Source: Aquimarina sp. BL5
GTDB lineage: Bacteria; Bacteroidota; Bacteroidia; Flavobacteriales; Flavobacteriaceae
Assembly: GCF_003443675.1 (NCBI RefSeq)
Contig: NZ_CP031963.1
Span: 4,562,501 to 4,626,500 of the forward strand
Direction: 5' to 3'
DNA: 64,000 nucleotides
Position 1 is the first letter of the stretch; each line of letters opens with the position of its first letter. The notes below the pieces were generated by a model, which was not told the DNA's origin, ran no database searches, and saw only the letters and a program-made list of their open reading frames with translations. Below are positions 55,124 through 63,692 of the stretch, one piece after another. The translations under genes and the position numbers were made by a program.

Positions 55124-55250
55124 ACCTCAGTCTTTTTATACCTGAATTGCCGCATAGTATGCACTCCGAGTCCTGAGCATAGTCGAAGGGCGTTCACAGC
55201 CAGTGTAACACTTTACATTTACACCGAGCCCTGAGCATAGTCTAAGGGCT
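55124..55250. repeat. REP-like module upstream of the 854-residue hydrolase gene
   Basis: Two copies of a GAGnCCTGAGCATAGTC-AAGGG unit lie at 55162-55190 and 55221-55250. They are preceded by TCTTTTTATACC and an AATTGCCGCATAGTATGCAC stretch. The same layout recurs at 58022-58095 on the other side of the hydrolase gene. Confidence 0.75.
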
Positions 55251-55353
55251 CCCATTGAGAATTACAGGGTAATAGTCTCTTAAGCAACTCGAATTAGTAT
55301 AGCTTAAAAATCATAACTATCTGTAATTGAGTGCATAAAAAAGTTTACCATCC

Positions 55354-55404
55354 TACGATTTTTTACACTAATGGAATATAAACCAACATTCGTAAAAAAT
55401 CGTA
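55354..55404. promoter_or_regulatory. 13-bp inverted repeat abutting the hydrolase start
   Basis: TACGATTTTTTAC (55354-55366) and GTAAAAAATCGTA (55392-55404) are perfect complements 25 nt apart. The right arm ends three bases before the ATG at 55408, so it may be an operator or an mRNA hairpin that hides the start. Confidence 0.6.
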
Positions 55405-55407
55405 ACA

Positions 55408-57972
55408 ATGGATATTTCAATTTTAAATGCAACGGTTCTTAACGCTATAGAAGAACCTTGTCCGGCTACCAATCTAATAGGCTATTACTTTCCTAATGAA
55501 AACCAGCAGAACACCTTATTTTCTGTAGATGGCCGACTAAATCAATCATTTCGGGATGGATCATTCGTACAATCAGGAGATGCTGTGGGCACTTTGGCTT
55601 CTGCAGCCGCTTTTCAATTAGTAGTAGAAGAAGAAGCTACGGTTAGACCCGGTTTTGGTGGTGCGGATAATCCTGATATTCCCATGGCAATCGCGGATCT
55701 CGCAGTTAGTGGCGTAACGAATCTGTCTAGTTTTCGTGGCAGTGCAACTGTACAATCGGGAGGTGTTTTTAGTTATAGTATTAGTGCTATCAAAGAATTA
55801 ATTTTTACAGAAATAGAAACTGCAGCTACCAGAATGGTGGTAACACTTCCCACAGAAGAAACGGTCATCCGTAATGCAATTGATACCGTCGTCAATAGAG
55901 CATTAACTGTCATCTGGGCATTGCACGGTCCTGTTGCGTATAGAGAATCATTGCGTCCTGGATTGGGTTGGATTGCTGTCGATGCAGAAAATGATCAGCC
56001 ATCGCGACCCGTCAATGTTCCAGCTGCCGATTGGGCAACACGTGATCTCGTGGTAGGAGTTACCCATAATGGTACACCTGTTAATTGTAGAACGCGATAC
56101 GCAATAGCAGGTGGTGATGATACAGCACCACTAATTAATATTCTTGATAATTTACCGGCAACAGATGTTCCACCAGAAATTCCTGATGATGCTATAGTGG
56201 TAGTTTTTATGCACGGACATAGTTCTAATATAGAAGAAGGATATACCTTTTATGAACATTTGGTAAACTCAGAAGCATCCTGTTTGGTAAGACCATTGGT
56301 AATGATTGCCTTTGATTATCCATCGAATGGATATTCGCAGTATTTTGATCACGATGTGATTTCGCCGTTAGATACCACCACACGATTTGTTCCGGATCGT
56401 CCTTTAGATCGTCGATTTGGAATTCTGGAGTATTATGAAGCCTTTACAGTGTCTTTTATAGAAGGATTAGATAGAATGATGGTCGCTTACGGAAGACCGG
56501 GAATTCTCAATCGCATTGCAGCAGTAATGGGTGGAAGTATGGGCGGAAATCTGGCGCTGAGGTTATCAGAAAAATTAGTCACAAATCCCGAATGGCTTAC
56601 TGCAACAGTTTCCTGGTCACCTGCGAGTTCGTATGGGTCTTTTGGGCGGAAAGATTATTTTATTCCCAGCCCCGGAGAGCATATCGATATTATCGGAAAA
56701 GAAGCGATAGAAAGAACCAGAATACGATCTACAGAAACTGAAAATAATGAAGCACGGCAAAATTTTATAGCACTTCAATTGGCTGGAGAACGCATTATTA
56801 ATGACGGAACACCAGGATTCGAAGCGGTAACCAGACTGATCTCCGTACTGGCCCAACCATTATTGGCAGCATTGGTCGGAGGAGTAGTTCCATTTATACC
56901 TTTTGTAGGAGGTTTGGTAGCCCCGCTAGCTGCTGGACTTACGGGTTCTACAGTATTTGGTTCCTCGATATTCGAAGGAGTTGCCAATATTGTTGTTATT
57001 AAACAATCCGATACCTGGTTAAGTGAATTAAAACCAGAGTGTCGCCCCGGATGGGATGCCACAGTGGCATCACGAGCTGCCTTAGCACATCTATTAGAAA
57101 TATATTCTGCCGATCGTAGAAGAATGCACTGGCGTGTGGCGTATGAGCAATTACTGTTTAGTCATCAGGATGAAATTGCAGCGAGTAGAGGTGTACCTTG
57201 TTATGAGGCATCTACTGTTCCTACTTTATTAATAGGTGGCGAAAATGATGTAGTAGATGATCAAACCGGATTTAATATCTATAAAGGTGTTCAGTTTCTG
57301 GCACCCAGAATGATTAATAATCCGGGCAGAGCAGTTTATGCAGCAGATACAGGGCATTCTATGCATGTAGAACGACCTAATTTTCTAGCAGCAGAGATTC
57401 ATAAATTTATTTGTAAGCAATATGCACATACTGTAACAGCAGTTCGCAGAGAAGAAGGAAGGATTACCGAGCTTTATTTTGGACCAATGTTTAAAACCGT
57501 TTCGGCAGCAGATGCCTTAGAAGATATTAAGTACAATAGAGTACAGTATTACGTAGCCGGAGCTGATGGTGCTCGTACTAGTATTTATGTAAAAAGATAC
57601 CTTACCACACTGCCAGATGAAACTACGGATAATAACTTGCGATCATTACCGGAAAGTACATTACCAGCACCACCGCCAGGGGAGTCCGTAGGTACTGCCG
57701 GTTTAGGAAATAGTTTTCAGGTGACCCATATACGAATCCGAGGTTCGCGACGTACTCCCTGGGAAAGCTGGGTAAGTTATCTATGTAATGATGCTCTGGG
57801 GATACAGATGCCGATACAACGTGCAGAATTAGATATAGAACATGGTCACAGACGCTATTATATCCGAACAGCCGAAGGAGAAACTGATCTCCGATTGGTA
57901 GAATATATGACGACCTATCCTAACTATGATACCGAAGACAATTTATCTTCTTTACCAGATATCGAAGAATAA
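55408..57972 (+). CDS. Large alpha/beta hydrolase with two C-terminal DUF3892-like repeats
   Basis: This 854-residue protein has no signal peptide or membrane anchor at its N-terminus. The hydrolase part (about 255-660) has an oxyanion HGHSSN at 269, nucleophile elbow GGSMGGN (Ser377), Asp614 in GGENDVVDD and His650 in DTGHSMHVE, a complete triad. A Gly/Ala/Pro-rich hydrophobic insert (VVPFIPFVGGLVAPLAAGLT, near 498) could insert in a membrane. Two C-terminal repeats (about 676-750 and 776-850) share an ordering of VTxxR at the start, a YxxxxxDG or TAEG middle and DNLxSLP at the end, like DUF3892. The first 250 residues I do not recognise. It follows the exporter operon and precedes a protease gene. 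Confidence 0.8.
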   Translation: MDISILNATVLNAIEEPCPATNLIGYYFPNENQQNTLFSVDGRLNQSFRDGSFVQSGDAVGTLASAAAFQLVVEEEATVRPGFGGADNPDIPMAIADLAVSGVTNLSSFRGSATVQSGGVFSYSISAIKELIFTEIETAATRMVVTLPTEETVIRNAIDTVVNRALTVIWALHGPVAYRESLRPGLGWIAVDAENDQPSRPVNVPAADWATRDLVVGVTHNGTPVNCRTRYAIAGGDDTAPLINILDNLPATDVPPEIPDDAIVVVFMHGHSSNIEEGYTFYEHLVNSEASCLVRPLVMIAFDYPSNGYSQYFDHDVISPLDTTTRFVPDRPLDRRFGILEYYEAFTVSFIEGLDRMMVAYGRPGILNRIAAVMGGSMGGNLALRLSEKLVTNPEWLTATVSWSPASSYGSFGRKDYFIPSPGEHIDIIGKEAIERTRIRSTETENNEARQNFIALQLAGERIINDGTPGFEAVTRLISVLAQPLLAALVGGVVPFIPFVGGLVAPLAAGLTGSTVFGSSIFEGVANIVVIKQSDTWLSELKPECRPGWDATVASRAALAHLLEIYSADRRRMHWRVAYEQLLFSHQDEIAASRGVPCYEASTVPTLLIGGENDVVDDQTGFNIYKGVQFLAPRMINNPGRAVYAADTGHSMHVERPNFLAAEIHKFICKQYAHTVTAVRREEGRITELYFGPMFKTVSAADALEDIKYNRVQYYVAGADGARTSIYVKRYLTTLPDETTDNNLRSLPESTLPAPPPGESVGTAGLGNSFQVTHIRIRGSRRTPWESWVSYLCNDALGIQMPIQRAELDIEHGHRRYYIRTAEGETDLRLVEYMTTYPNYDTEDNLSSLPDIEE

Positions 57973-57993
57973 TTCTGGTTATACTGAGCATTT

Positions 57994-58034
57994 ACACTGA
58001 GCCCTGAGCGTAGCCCAAGGGCTCGGTCTTTTTT
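57994..58034 (+). terminator. REP-derived hairpin with T run after the hydrolase gene
   Basis: GAGCCC...GGGCTC arms within a CTGAGCGTAGCCCAAGG repeat unit (57999-58024) are followed by TCTTTTTT. A dispersed repeat here seems to act as the transcription terminator. Confidence 0.6.
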
Positions 58035-58038
58035 ATGT

Positions 58039-58095
58039 CTTAATTGCGGAATAGTATTCACACTGAGTGTCACACTGAGCCTGTCGAAGTGTAGG
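58039..58095. repeat. REP-like module after the hydrolase gene
   Basis: TTAATTGCGGAATAGTATTC and then a CACACTGAGCCTGTCGAAGT unit (58071 on) repeat the order seen at 55141-55190. Confidence 0.75.
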
Positions 58096-58143
58096 CCTGC
58101 TCAAGTGCGTTTACTCATTAACATAAGGCCTCTACCCATTAGC

Positions 58144-58207
58144 GAACAGCTTCGAAGGATTAAAACAATGTTTCGAAGCATTGTTTTAATCCTTCGAAGG
58201 GTTGTTC
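58144..58207. repeat. Long perfect hairpin
   Basis: A 21-bp perfect stem (CTTCGAAGGATTAAAACAAT plus G, 58150-58170, with 58179-58199) has an 8-nt loop that repeats TTCGAA. The outer GAACA/TGTTC pairs extend it. It lies in the 508-bp gap before the protease gene. Confidence 0.9.
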
Positions 58208-58220
58208 TATGACCTCTAAC

Positions 58221-58276
58221 CCCTAAAATTAGGGCTCAGACCCCTTTAGGAAGGGCAGTTACCCCTAATTTTAGGG
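58221..58276. repeat. 14-bp inverted repeat with C/G-rich centre
   Basis: CCCTAAAATTAGGG (58221-58234) and CCCTAATTTTAGGG (58263-58276) are exact complements, with CAGACCCCTTTAGGAAGGGC between. It belongs to the same repeat-dense gap, and I see no gene in 57973-58481. Confidence 0.8.
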
Positions 58277-58481
58277 CTTCCTACCTTCATTGTATGCCTT
58301 GTATGCATTATATCATCTCTTATAACTATTAAATCAATCCTTCGAACTACCTCTGCGAGGGGTAAAGGGTGTGTCGGTAAGGGGTGATGCCTTAAAATAC
58401 CGGGTAATGGGTATTGAGATCCGATCATTCGTACGGTAGTTTTACATCATATTATAATGTTAACTATTATTTTTTTGAATT

Positions 58482-59540
58482 ATGGAAAAGCAATTATCTA
58501 GTTTAAATTTTAGAAAGAGTACGGACCCAGAAAAGGTTTTTGATGAAATCACAAGGCGAGTAAACGATGCGGAAATCATGGCAGAGATTAATGAAAAATT
58601 TAATTTCTCTGGGGATAAGAGCTTTATCGAAAGTTTTAAAGAAAACTATACATCAAATATAGATAACTCTTCTATTTTTAATAGAACCTTATTTGATGTT
58701 GATATAGAGGCATTAGATGCGGATCAAATTTATACGATAGCCGCAGAAACGATTGTAATGAAATACGGTCGGCCTTCATTACTTATACAAAATGGAAAAT
58801 TCGAAAAGCCAGAAAGCGATGTTTGGAAAGGGAGGCTCCATCATGACTCCATCCTGGATAATATACCAAGTGTTGGGAGAATCGAACTTCAGAACCATGC
58901 TACTTATGATTGGGTAGGCACAGGATGGCTATTAGAAAATTCTGAGTATTTAATTACCAATAGACATGTAGCAAAGGTTTTTGCAAAAAAGAACGGAAAC
59001 TCATTTGTTTTCAAGCAGAACTTAGAAGGAAGAACGATAAAATCATTTATTGATTATAAAGAAGAATTTGGTGTAGATGAAGAATCTTCTTTTAGAATAG
59101 ATGAGATCGTACATATAGCAAAGCCTAATGAACCTGATGTAGCTATTATGAGGGTAAATCCGAACAATTTAGATGGACAAATACTTCCCGAAGGATTAAA
59201 AATTTCTGACGTACCTGCTTCCTTAAATTCATATGTATATACGCTGGGATATCCTGCAAAAGATTCTAGAATACGAGATTCCAGTCTGATGGAACGAATC
59301 TTTAAGAGTGTATATAATGTAAAAAGGTTAGCTCCTGGTAAACTCATCAATACGAATTCTTATGATTATGAATATCATCACGACTGTTCTACGCTAGGGG
59401 GAAATTCTGGATCTCCGGTAATTGATCTACAATCCGGAAAAGTGGTAGGATTACACCATGCGGGAACTTATAGAAAATACAATTGGGCAGTACAATGTGA
59501 ATATTTATTAGAACTAATCACAAGTTTGTCTTTAGTCTAG
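58482..59540 (+). CDS. Trypsin-like serine protease
   Basis: This 352-residue chymotrypsin-fold protease has the full catalytic triad: His162 (ITNRHVAK), Asp219 (EPDVAIM) and Ser309 (GGNSGSP). The first 120 residues form a separate helical region I do not recognise (EITRRVNDAEIMAEINEKFN). There is no signal peptide, so it is probably cytoplasmic, unlike most bacterial trypsin-like proteases. Leaderless proteases with such an N-terminal extension occur as effectors in conflict systems, but I have no match to one. It follows the leaderless hydrolase and precedes a lipoprotein gene by 72 nt. Confidence 0.85.
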   Translation: MEKQLSSLNFRKSTDPEKVFDEITRRVNDAEIMAEINEKFNFSGDKSFIESFKENYTSNIDNSSIFNRTLFDVDIEALDADQIYTIAAETIVMKYGRPSLLIQNGKFEKPESDVWKGRLHHDSILDNIPSVGRIELQNHATYDWVGTGWLLENSEYLITNRHVAKVFAKKNGNSFVFKQNLEGRTIKSFIDYKEEFGVDEESSFRIDEIVHIAKPNEPDVAIMRVNPNNLDGQILPEGLKISDVPASLNSYVYTLGYPAKDSRIRDSSLMERIFKSVYNVKRLAPGKLINTNSYDYEYHHDCSTLGGNSGSPVIDLQSGKVVGLHHAGTYRKYNWAVQCEYLLELITSLSLV

Positions 59541-59612
59541 CATAGAAACTACTACGCTACAAGGGGTATTCATAATGATGATATCATAACAAATTCTAAA
59601 ACTTTTTTTAAA

Positions 59613-61538
59613 ATGACAAAAAAAATACATAAGCTCTACCTATTCCTATTCTTGATTTCCTTAGCAAGCTGCAAAACTGTTAAGCATTTTGTGAATAAGG
59701 AGTTTGAACCATTATCAGTGAAAGATCAGCAAATCAAATCTTTAGAAGAGAATATTAAAAATATTGATTCTTTAGAGCCTAACATAGGGATTCGGATTGG
59801 TAAAGATATATTACAAGAATTCTTACCCAAAGAAATTGAACAGGGAGCGAAAGAGATGAATGAACCGAATTTTAAAGTACATGAATTTAAACCTTCCGTT
59901 GATCTAACAAAGCAAGCCATAATAATCGAGGCAGATTTTAGCGCCTCCCTTTTAGAAATACAGACAAAAATAAAAGGTAAGCTCAAAGGATATATAGCAA
60001 TATCATCAGTTAAAGATAGTATCTTCTTACTTCCGGCTTTAAAAACATTAAAAGTTCAGGATATAGAATTTACAGATAGCAAACCGAAACTAACCAATAG
60101 AGCGATTGCTGCTCTTATAAAACCAGCAGCCAAACATTTTTTAGATAACCTAAATGGACATTTTATAAAGAAAATGCCTTCAATCTATACCGGATGGGGA
60201 GCGGTTACTAAATTGAATACTAGTGAATTGTTTAGTAATAACGAAACTACGATTACTGGTCCAACGGTTGATATCGGGAGGTATATAAAAACAACTTCTT
60301 TGCTAGTTGACACTAAAGGTGTTTCTATACTATTGGAGCTGGAAAAAAGAAAACAGACGCGTGTTTCAGATTCGGTCGTAGTAGCAACAAATAAATCGAG
60401 TAATACTCAGTTACAGGAGTATTATAAAACCTATCAGAACACATTTACTGAATTATGGTTAAAAAATTTCCAAACATATGGAGATTCTACCCGCTTATCT
60501 GTAGGTATTACGAAATCCACAATAGCCGGAATTTTTAATGATGTGTTATCAACAGCTTCATTAAATGTCAATCATCCAATTAATATCCCTAAGAGTGCTA
60601 GTAATGATAAACTCGAAATCGATAGATTAAAATTGGATTGTAATTCGGTAAGAGAAAAATTTAGTTTTCCTGATTTTAAATATGGTAAATCGTGCAAGTA
60701 CAGCTGTATGAAAAAGATTAAAGTTAGAATAGGTTTTATAAAAATTACCAAAAGGATAGAAGATCCTTTCTGTGCAGCTGCCAGGACCGCCTGTAAGGTA
60801 GCAAGAGAAACGGCTAGAGTAGCCTGGCAAACTTCTCGAGAAACTGCCAGGATCGCCCACCAGGTATATAACGAAGGAAGAGTTGCAGCCTGTAAGATAG
60901 CAGTAGAAGCGAGTGAACTTGTAAATCTAGGTCGCCTAAAAACATCTAGCGAAGGAGAAGGTGTGGCTCAATTAAATATTAACAATATCGCCATGAGCAA
61001 TGATTTATCATCTATGCATTTAAAAACGAAAGGCAATGTGCGTCTTACTCTTAAATCTTCATTAGAAATACAACCGCAAGATATAGGACATTTAGCAGTG
61101 TGTTCGGTTAATTACGACAAGCGTATTACGACAAGATTAAAGGGAGATATTTTTACTCAGTTTTCTGAAATTAATTTTGATCCTGTAAAAGTTGGAGACG
61201 ATATTATTCTTACGGGTCATGTAGCACCTATTGGATACAAAGCAAAAGCAGATATGAGTCCGCTACACGAGTTACTCGGAGATCCGTTGTTAGCAACAAA
61301 GTGTCCATTTTTATATTCCACATTGCTTGCTGGCGGAATAGCGGGAGGAGCTGCGGCCGTATTAGGATTAATAAAAGATCCTAAGCTACAATTGTTATTA
61401 AAAGGAAGTGCAGTTGGCGCTTATGAGATGGAGCCGTTTACTCAGAAATTAACTCCAATTATTTTTAGAATTAATAATGGAGAAGATCGCAAATCCAATA
61501 TCGATTGGGGACAAAATAGTATAGAGTACAATTACTAA
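59613..61538 (+). CDS. Large lipoprotein of unknown function
   Basis: This 641-residue protein has a lipoprotein signal (LISLASCKTVKHF, Cys20). Residues 50-330 look like a TULIP-type beta-rich fold (DUF4403-like in feel; not certain) with ADFSASLLEIQTKIKGKLKG. A Cys/Arg/Ala segment near 385-440 repeats TARVA-like units (ARTACKVARETARVAWQTSR), strongly helical and amphipathic. The C-terminal part has GGIAGGAAAVLGLI. It is probably on the outer membrane facing the periplasm. The two-TM gene starts 14 bases after the stop. Confidence 0.75.
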   Translation: MTKKIHKLYLFLFLISLASCKTVKHFVNKEFEPLSVKDQQIKSLEENIKNIDSLEPNIGIRIGKDILQEFLPKEIEQGAKEMNEPNFKVHEFKPSVDLTKQAIIIEADFSASLLEIQTKIKGKLKGYIAISSVKDSIFLLPALKTLKVQDIEFTDSKPKLTNRAIAALIKPAAKHFLDNLNGHFIKKMPSIYTGWGAVTKLNTSELFSNNETTITGPTVDIGRYIKTTSLLVDTKGVSILLELEKRKQTRVSDSVVVATNKSSNTQLQEYYKTYQNTFTELWLKNFQTYGDSTRLSVGITKSTIAGIFNDVLSTASLNVNHPINIPKSASNDKLEIDRLKLDCNSVREKFSFPDFKYGKSCKYSCMKKIKVRIGFIKITKRIEDPFCAAARTACKVARETARVAWQTSRETARIAHQVYNEGRVAACKIAVEASELVNLGRLKTSSEGEGVAQLNINNIAMSNDLSSMHLKTKGNVRLTLKSSLEIQPQDIGHLAVCSVNYDKRITTRLKGDIFTQFSEINFDPVKVGDDIILTGHVAPIGYKAKADMSPLHELLGDPLLATKCPFLYSTLLAGGIAGGAAAVLGLIKDPKLQLLLKGSAVGAYEMEPFTQKLTPIIFRINNGEDRKSNIDWGQNSIEYNY

Positions 61539-61552
61539 TAAAAAAAGAAGAC

Positions 61553-62002
61553 ATGAAAACAATACTAACATTAGGAGTACTATGCATGGGGTATGCTGCT
61601 TTCGGACAAGGAGAAGCAGATACTCCTGCATTAGAAATTGGGAATATCTGGAATTGGAATATTCTTATGGCCGCTTTTATCGGTTGCTTTTTGCAAGAAT
61701 TCATTTATTGGTTCGAGCTTAGAAGTGATATTGCAAAAGGTAATTTTCCTGCAGAACTAAGCTCTAAAGCTTATTGGGTGATTACGATAATTGCGGTCAT
61801 TATATTCTCTACAGCCTCATTTTTGTATTTCACGATGTTGGATACAGATTCTGATTTTCTAACAATTGCTATATTTTCTGCTGGATTTCCCAGAATCTTT
61901 AAAAGTTTAGTGGCTAAGGTAAAAGCACCTCCAGTACAAGAAGAGATGCGTATCAATAGCGATAAAATCGTATTCGGAATTAGGGAATATTTCATGAGAT
62001 GA
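61553..62002 (+). CDS. Two-helix membrane protein of unknown function
   Basis: This 149-residue protein starts with a signal-like segment (MKTILTLGVLCMGYAAFGQ). Helices lie near 37-52 (ILMAAFIGCFLQEFIYW) and 75-95 (WVITIIAVIIFSTASFLYF), and the C-terminal tail is charged. I do not recognise the family. It is 14 nt after the lipoprotein gene and ends at a terminator, so the two are probably co-expressed. Confidence 0.7.
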   Translation: MKTILTLGVLCMGYAAFGQGEADTPALEIGNIWNWNILMAAFIGCFLQEFIYWFELRSDIAKGNFPAELSSKAYWVITIIAVIIFSTASFLYFTMLDTDSDFLTIAIFSAGFPRIFKSLVAKVKAPPVQEEMRINSDKIVFGIREYFMR

Positions 62003-62054
62003 TCAAGAGAATATAGCAACTATACATTTTATCGGATTGCAACTATGGGTATTA

Positions 62055-62084
62055 AAAAACAGGTAATAGTACCTGTTTTTTTCG
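62055..62084 (+). terminator. Rho-independent terminator after the two-helix gene
   Basis: An 11-bp stem (AAAAACAGGTA 62055-62065 with 62070-62080) and a 4-nt loop lead into T2-C. It ends the lipoprotein and two-helix unit. Confidence 0.85.
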
Positions 62085-62116
62085 TGTAGAGGAAGCAGTA
62101 CTTTGCAAAAATAAAA

Positions 62117-62124
62117 TACATTTG
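62117..62124 (+). promoter_or_regulatory. Putative -7 element of the 133-residue gene
   Basis: TACATTTG matches TAnnTTTG and lies 22 nt before the ATG at 62147. Confidence 0.5.
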
Positions 62125-62146
62125 TAACGAGAGAAATTTCCCCTAT

Positions 62147-62548
62147 ATGTCAGCCACATTTTCTGCGATAATACAACAGATTGTAAGAGAGAGTAATAGC
62201 GGGGCAATTCCTGATCCTGCTCGCTCTGGGTATTTATGTGTACCCACTGATTTTTTATCAGGATTGATCCGATTTGTATCTATGATGCAAGTAATCAAGA
62301 TCGGTGTTGGTAGTGAAATCGCAGCGATAAAAAACGATTTAGAAATAGCCAATCAATCACCATTTATCTCCAAATCCGATGATAGATTGTATAAGCTAAT
62401 GGTCGGTGCGATAAAGCATATAGTTGTGATCTGTACGGCAGAAGGAGAACGTGCCGAAACAGCAGGAGAGAGAACGTTAGCAGAAACCTATGCCTGGTGC
62501 ATAGCAGGATGCCAATTGTTTTTAGAATATTCGGAATCAATAGAGTAA
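62147..62548 (+). CDS. 133-residue protein of unknown function
   Basis: A small, mostly helical soluble protein with no signal peptide. There are three cysteines (YLCVP, VICTAEG, WCIAGCQLF). I recognise no domain. It has its own promoter and lies at the end of the island, just before another REP-like element. It might be a partner of the leaderless protease or hydrolase, but that is only positional inference. Confidence 0.65.
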   Translation: MSATFSAIIQQIVRESNSGAIPDPARSGYLCVPTDFLSGLIRFVSMMQVIKIGVGSEIAAIKNDLEIANQSPFISKSDDRLYKLMVGAIKHIVVICTAEGERAETAGERTLAETYAWCIAGCQLFLEYSESIE

Positions 62549-62550
62549 CC

Positions 62551-62590
62551 GCTACACTTCGACTCCGTTCAGTGTATACGCTCAGGGGGC
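62551..62590. repeat. REP-like element after the 133-residue gene
   Basis: ACACTTCGACTCCGTTCAGT and GTATACGCTCAGG form an inverted-type copy of the CTGAG...TCGAAG family. Confidence 0.65.
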
Positions 62591-62667
62591 AACTCAAAAA
62601 AACCTGGTTTGCATGCCTGTGGAAGCCTAAAGCAGAATCCAGAGTCTCTAAAAAAAAGTAAAGAACC

Positions 62668-62760
62668 CGTCATTCCAGCGGAGGCTGGAATCCCGGATAA
62701 AACGACAATTATAAATAAGCAAAACAATGACCTGTCATCCCGCTGTATAGCGGAATCCAG
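62668..62760. repeat. Two short intergenic palindromic repeats
   Basis: CGTCATTCCAGCGGAGGCTG (ATTCCAGC paired with GCTGGAAT, 62669-62693) and TGTCATCCCGCTGTATAGCG (CCGCT/AGCGG, 62733-62760) are members of the widespread GTCATTCC...GGAATCC hairpin class. Translated they give the PVIPAEAGIP-type pseudo-ORF. Confidence 0.75.
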
Positions 62761-62821
62761 AATAATAATAAGAAGGACAATCATCAAAACAACAACAGTT
62801 AATTTATTTTTATATATTTAA

Positions 62822-63120
62822 AAACCAAAATGAGTTATTATTTCCTCATTTTATCTACTAAAATATCCCCATTGTGGATTTCCGTAAGGAATTGGTTGGT
62901 GGTTGTGGTAATTTGGTGGGGAGAATTTAATAGAAATTGGTGATTATATGTCTTTTATATTAGGGATATGGTTACTAGGGTAACTATATGCAGTTGTTAT
63001 CTACAATCCCTTCTATTTCCTAAAAAATTAATTACTTGATGGAAAAGTTTTACGGAAGAGATTGAATTACAAAAACTGACTTTAAAATAATTGAAAAAAC
63101 ATTACTCAGAATAAGAATGA
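62822..63120. other. Intergenic stretch with no recognisable gene
   Basis: This spacer has a Gly/Trp-like GGTTGG-rich patch near 62895-62930 (repeated TTGGTGG) but no credible frame. No promoter consensus with correct spacing is seen. Confidence 0.5.
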
Positions 63121-63624
63121 ATGGAAAAAGGTGATTGCTTAATATTAAAAAATAACGATGTATATTTTGCAATAATACTTCATCACTCAACCTTTGATGA
63201 TGGAGAATTATTTCATGCATTTGTAGTTATTGGAGACCAGTACTCGAACACACCAACACTTAAAGAAATCGAATTTGGAAAAATTTTGGGATATAAGTTC
63301 GTTGATAAAACTTCTGACCTAATGAATAGTCTTGCTTGGACAAGTAAAGAACACAACCCATCCGAATTATACAACGGAGTTAAATATGATGTATTTACCA
63401 TACCAGATGATCTATTTAATGAAGAAACAAATAGAATTCAAAGAATTGGAAGAGTGAATTTACACGAAAAATTTTTCCCTCGACCTGAATTTCATTCTAT
63501 AGTTTCAAACTATGAAAAATTAGTTAAAGTCATTTCTGAACGAATTTCAAAAAGAGATCCTTCAAAGGTAGAATGGAACAGGTTTTATGATGCATTTAAA
63601 CTTAATGAGGTATTAAAAAAGTAG
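63121..63624 (+). CDS. 167-residue protein of unknown function
   Basis: This soluble protein begins MEKGDCLILKNNDVYFAIIL, then HSTFDDGELFHAFVVIG and LAWTSKEHN. The N-terminal wording (GDxxxL...DVYFAIIL) recalls small beta-barrel immunity proteins, but I cannot assign a family. It has no signal peptide. It is isolated between two non-coding stretches and may be a cassette-type gene. Confidence 0.7.
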   Translation: MEKGDCLILKNNDVYFAIILHHSTFDDGELFHAFVVIGDQYSNTPTLKEIEFGKILGYKFVDKTSDLMNSLAWTSKEHNPSELYNGVKYDVFTIPDDLFNEETNRIQRIGRVNLHEKFFPRPEFHSIVSNYEKLVKVISERISKRDPSKVEWNRFYDAFKLNEVLKK

Positions 63625-63692
63625 ATAACACCATATATGTGATCATAACAGGTTTTGGTGATCAATAGAATGGTTTGTGTGTTTTTGGTATG

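Noticed and set aside
58246..58428. 60-residue minus-strand frame in the repeat-rich gap
   Set aside because: It is made mostly of palindromic repeat and low-complexity Pro/Leu codons.
62609..62821. 70-residue frame with VIPAEAGIP
   Set aside because: This is the classic translation of a GTCATTCC-type intergenic repeat, not a gene.
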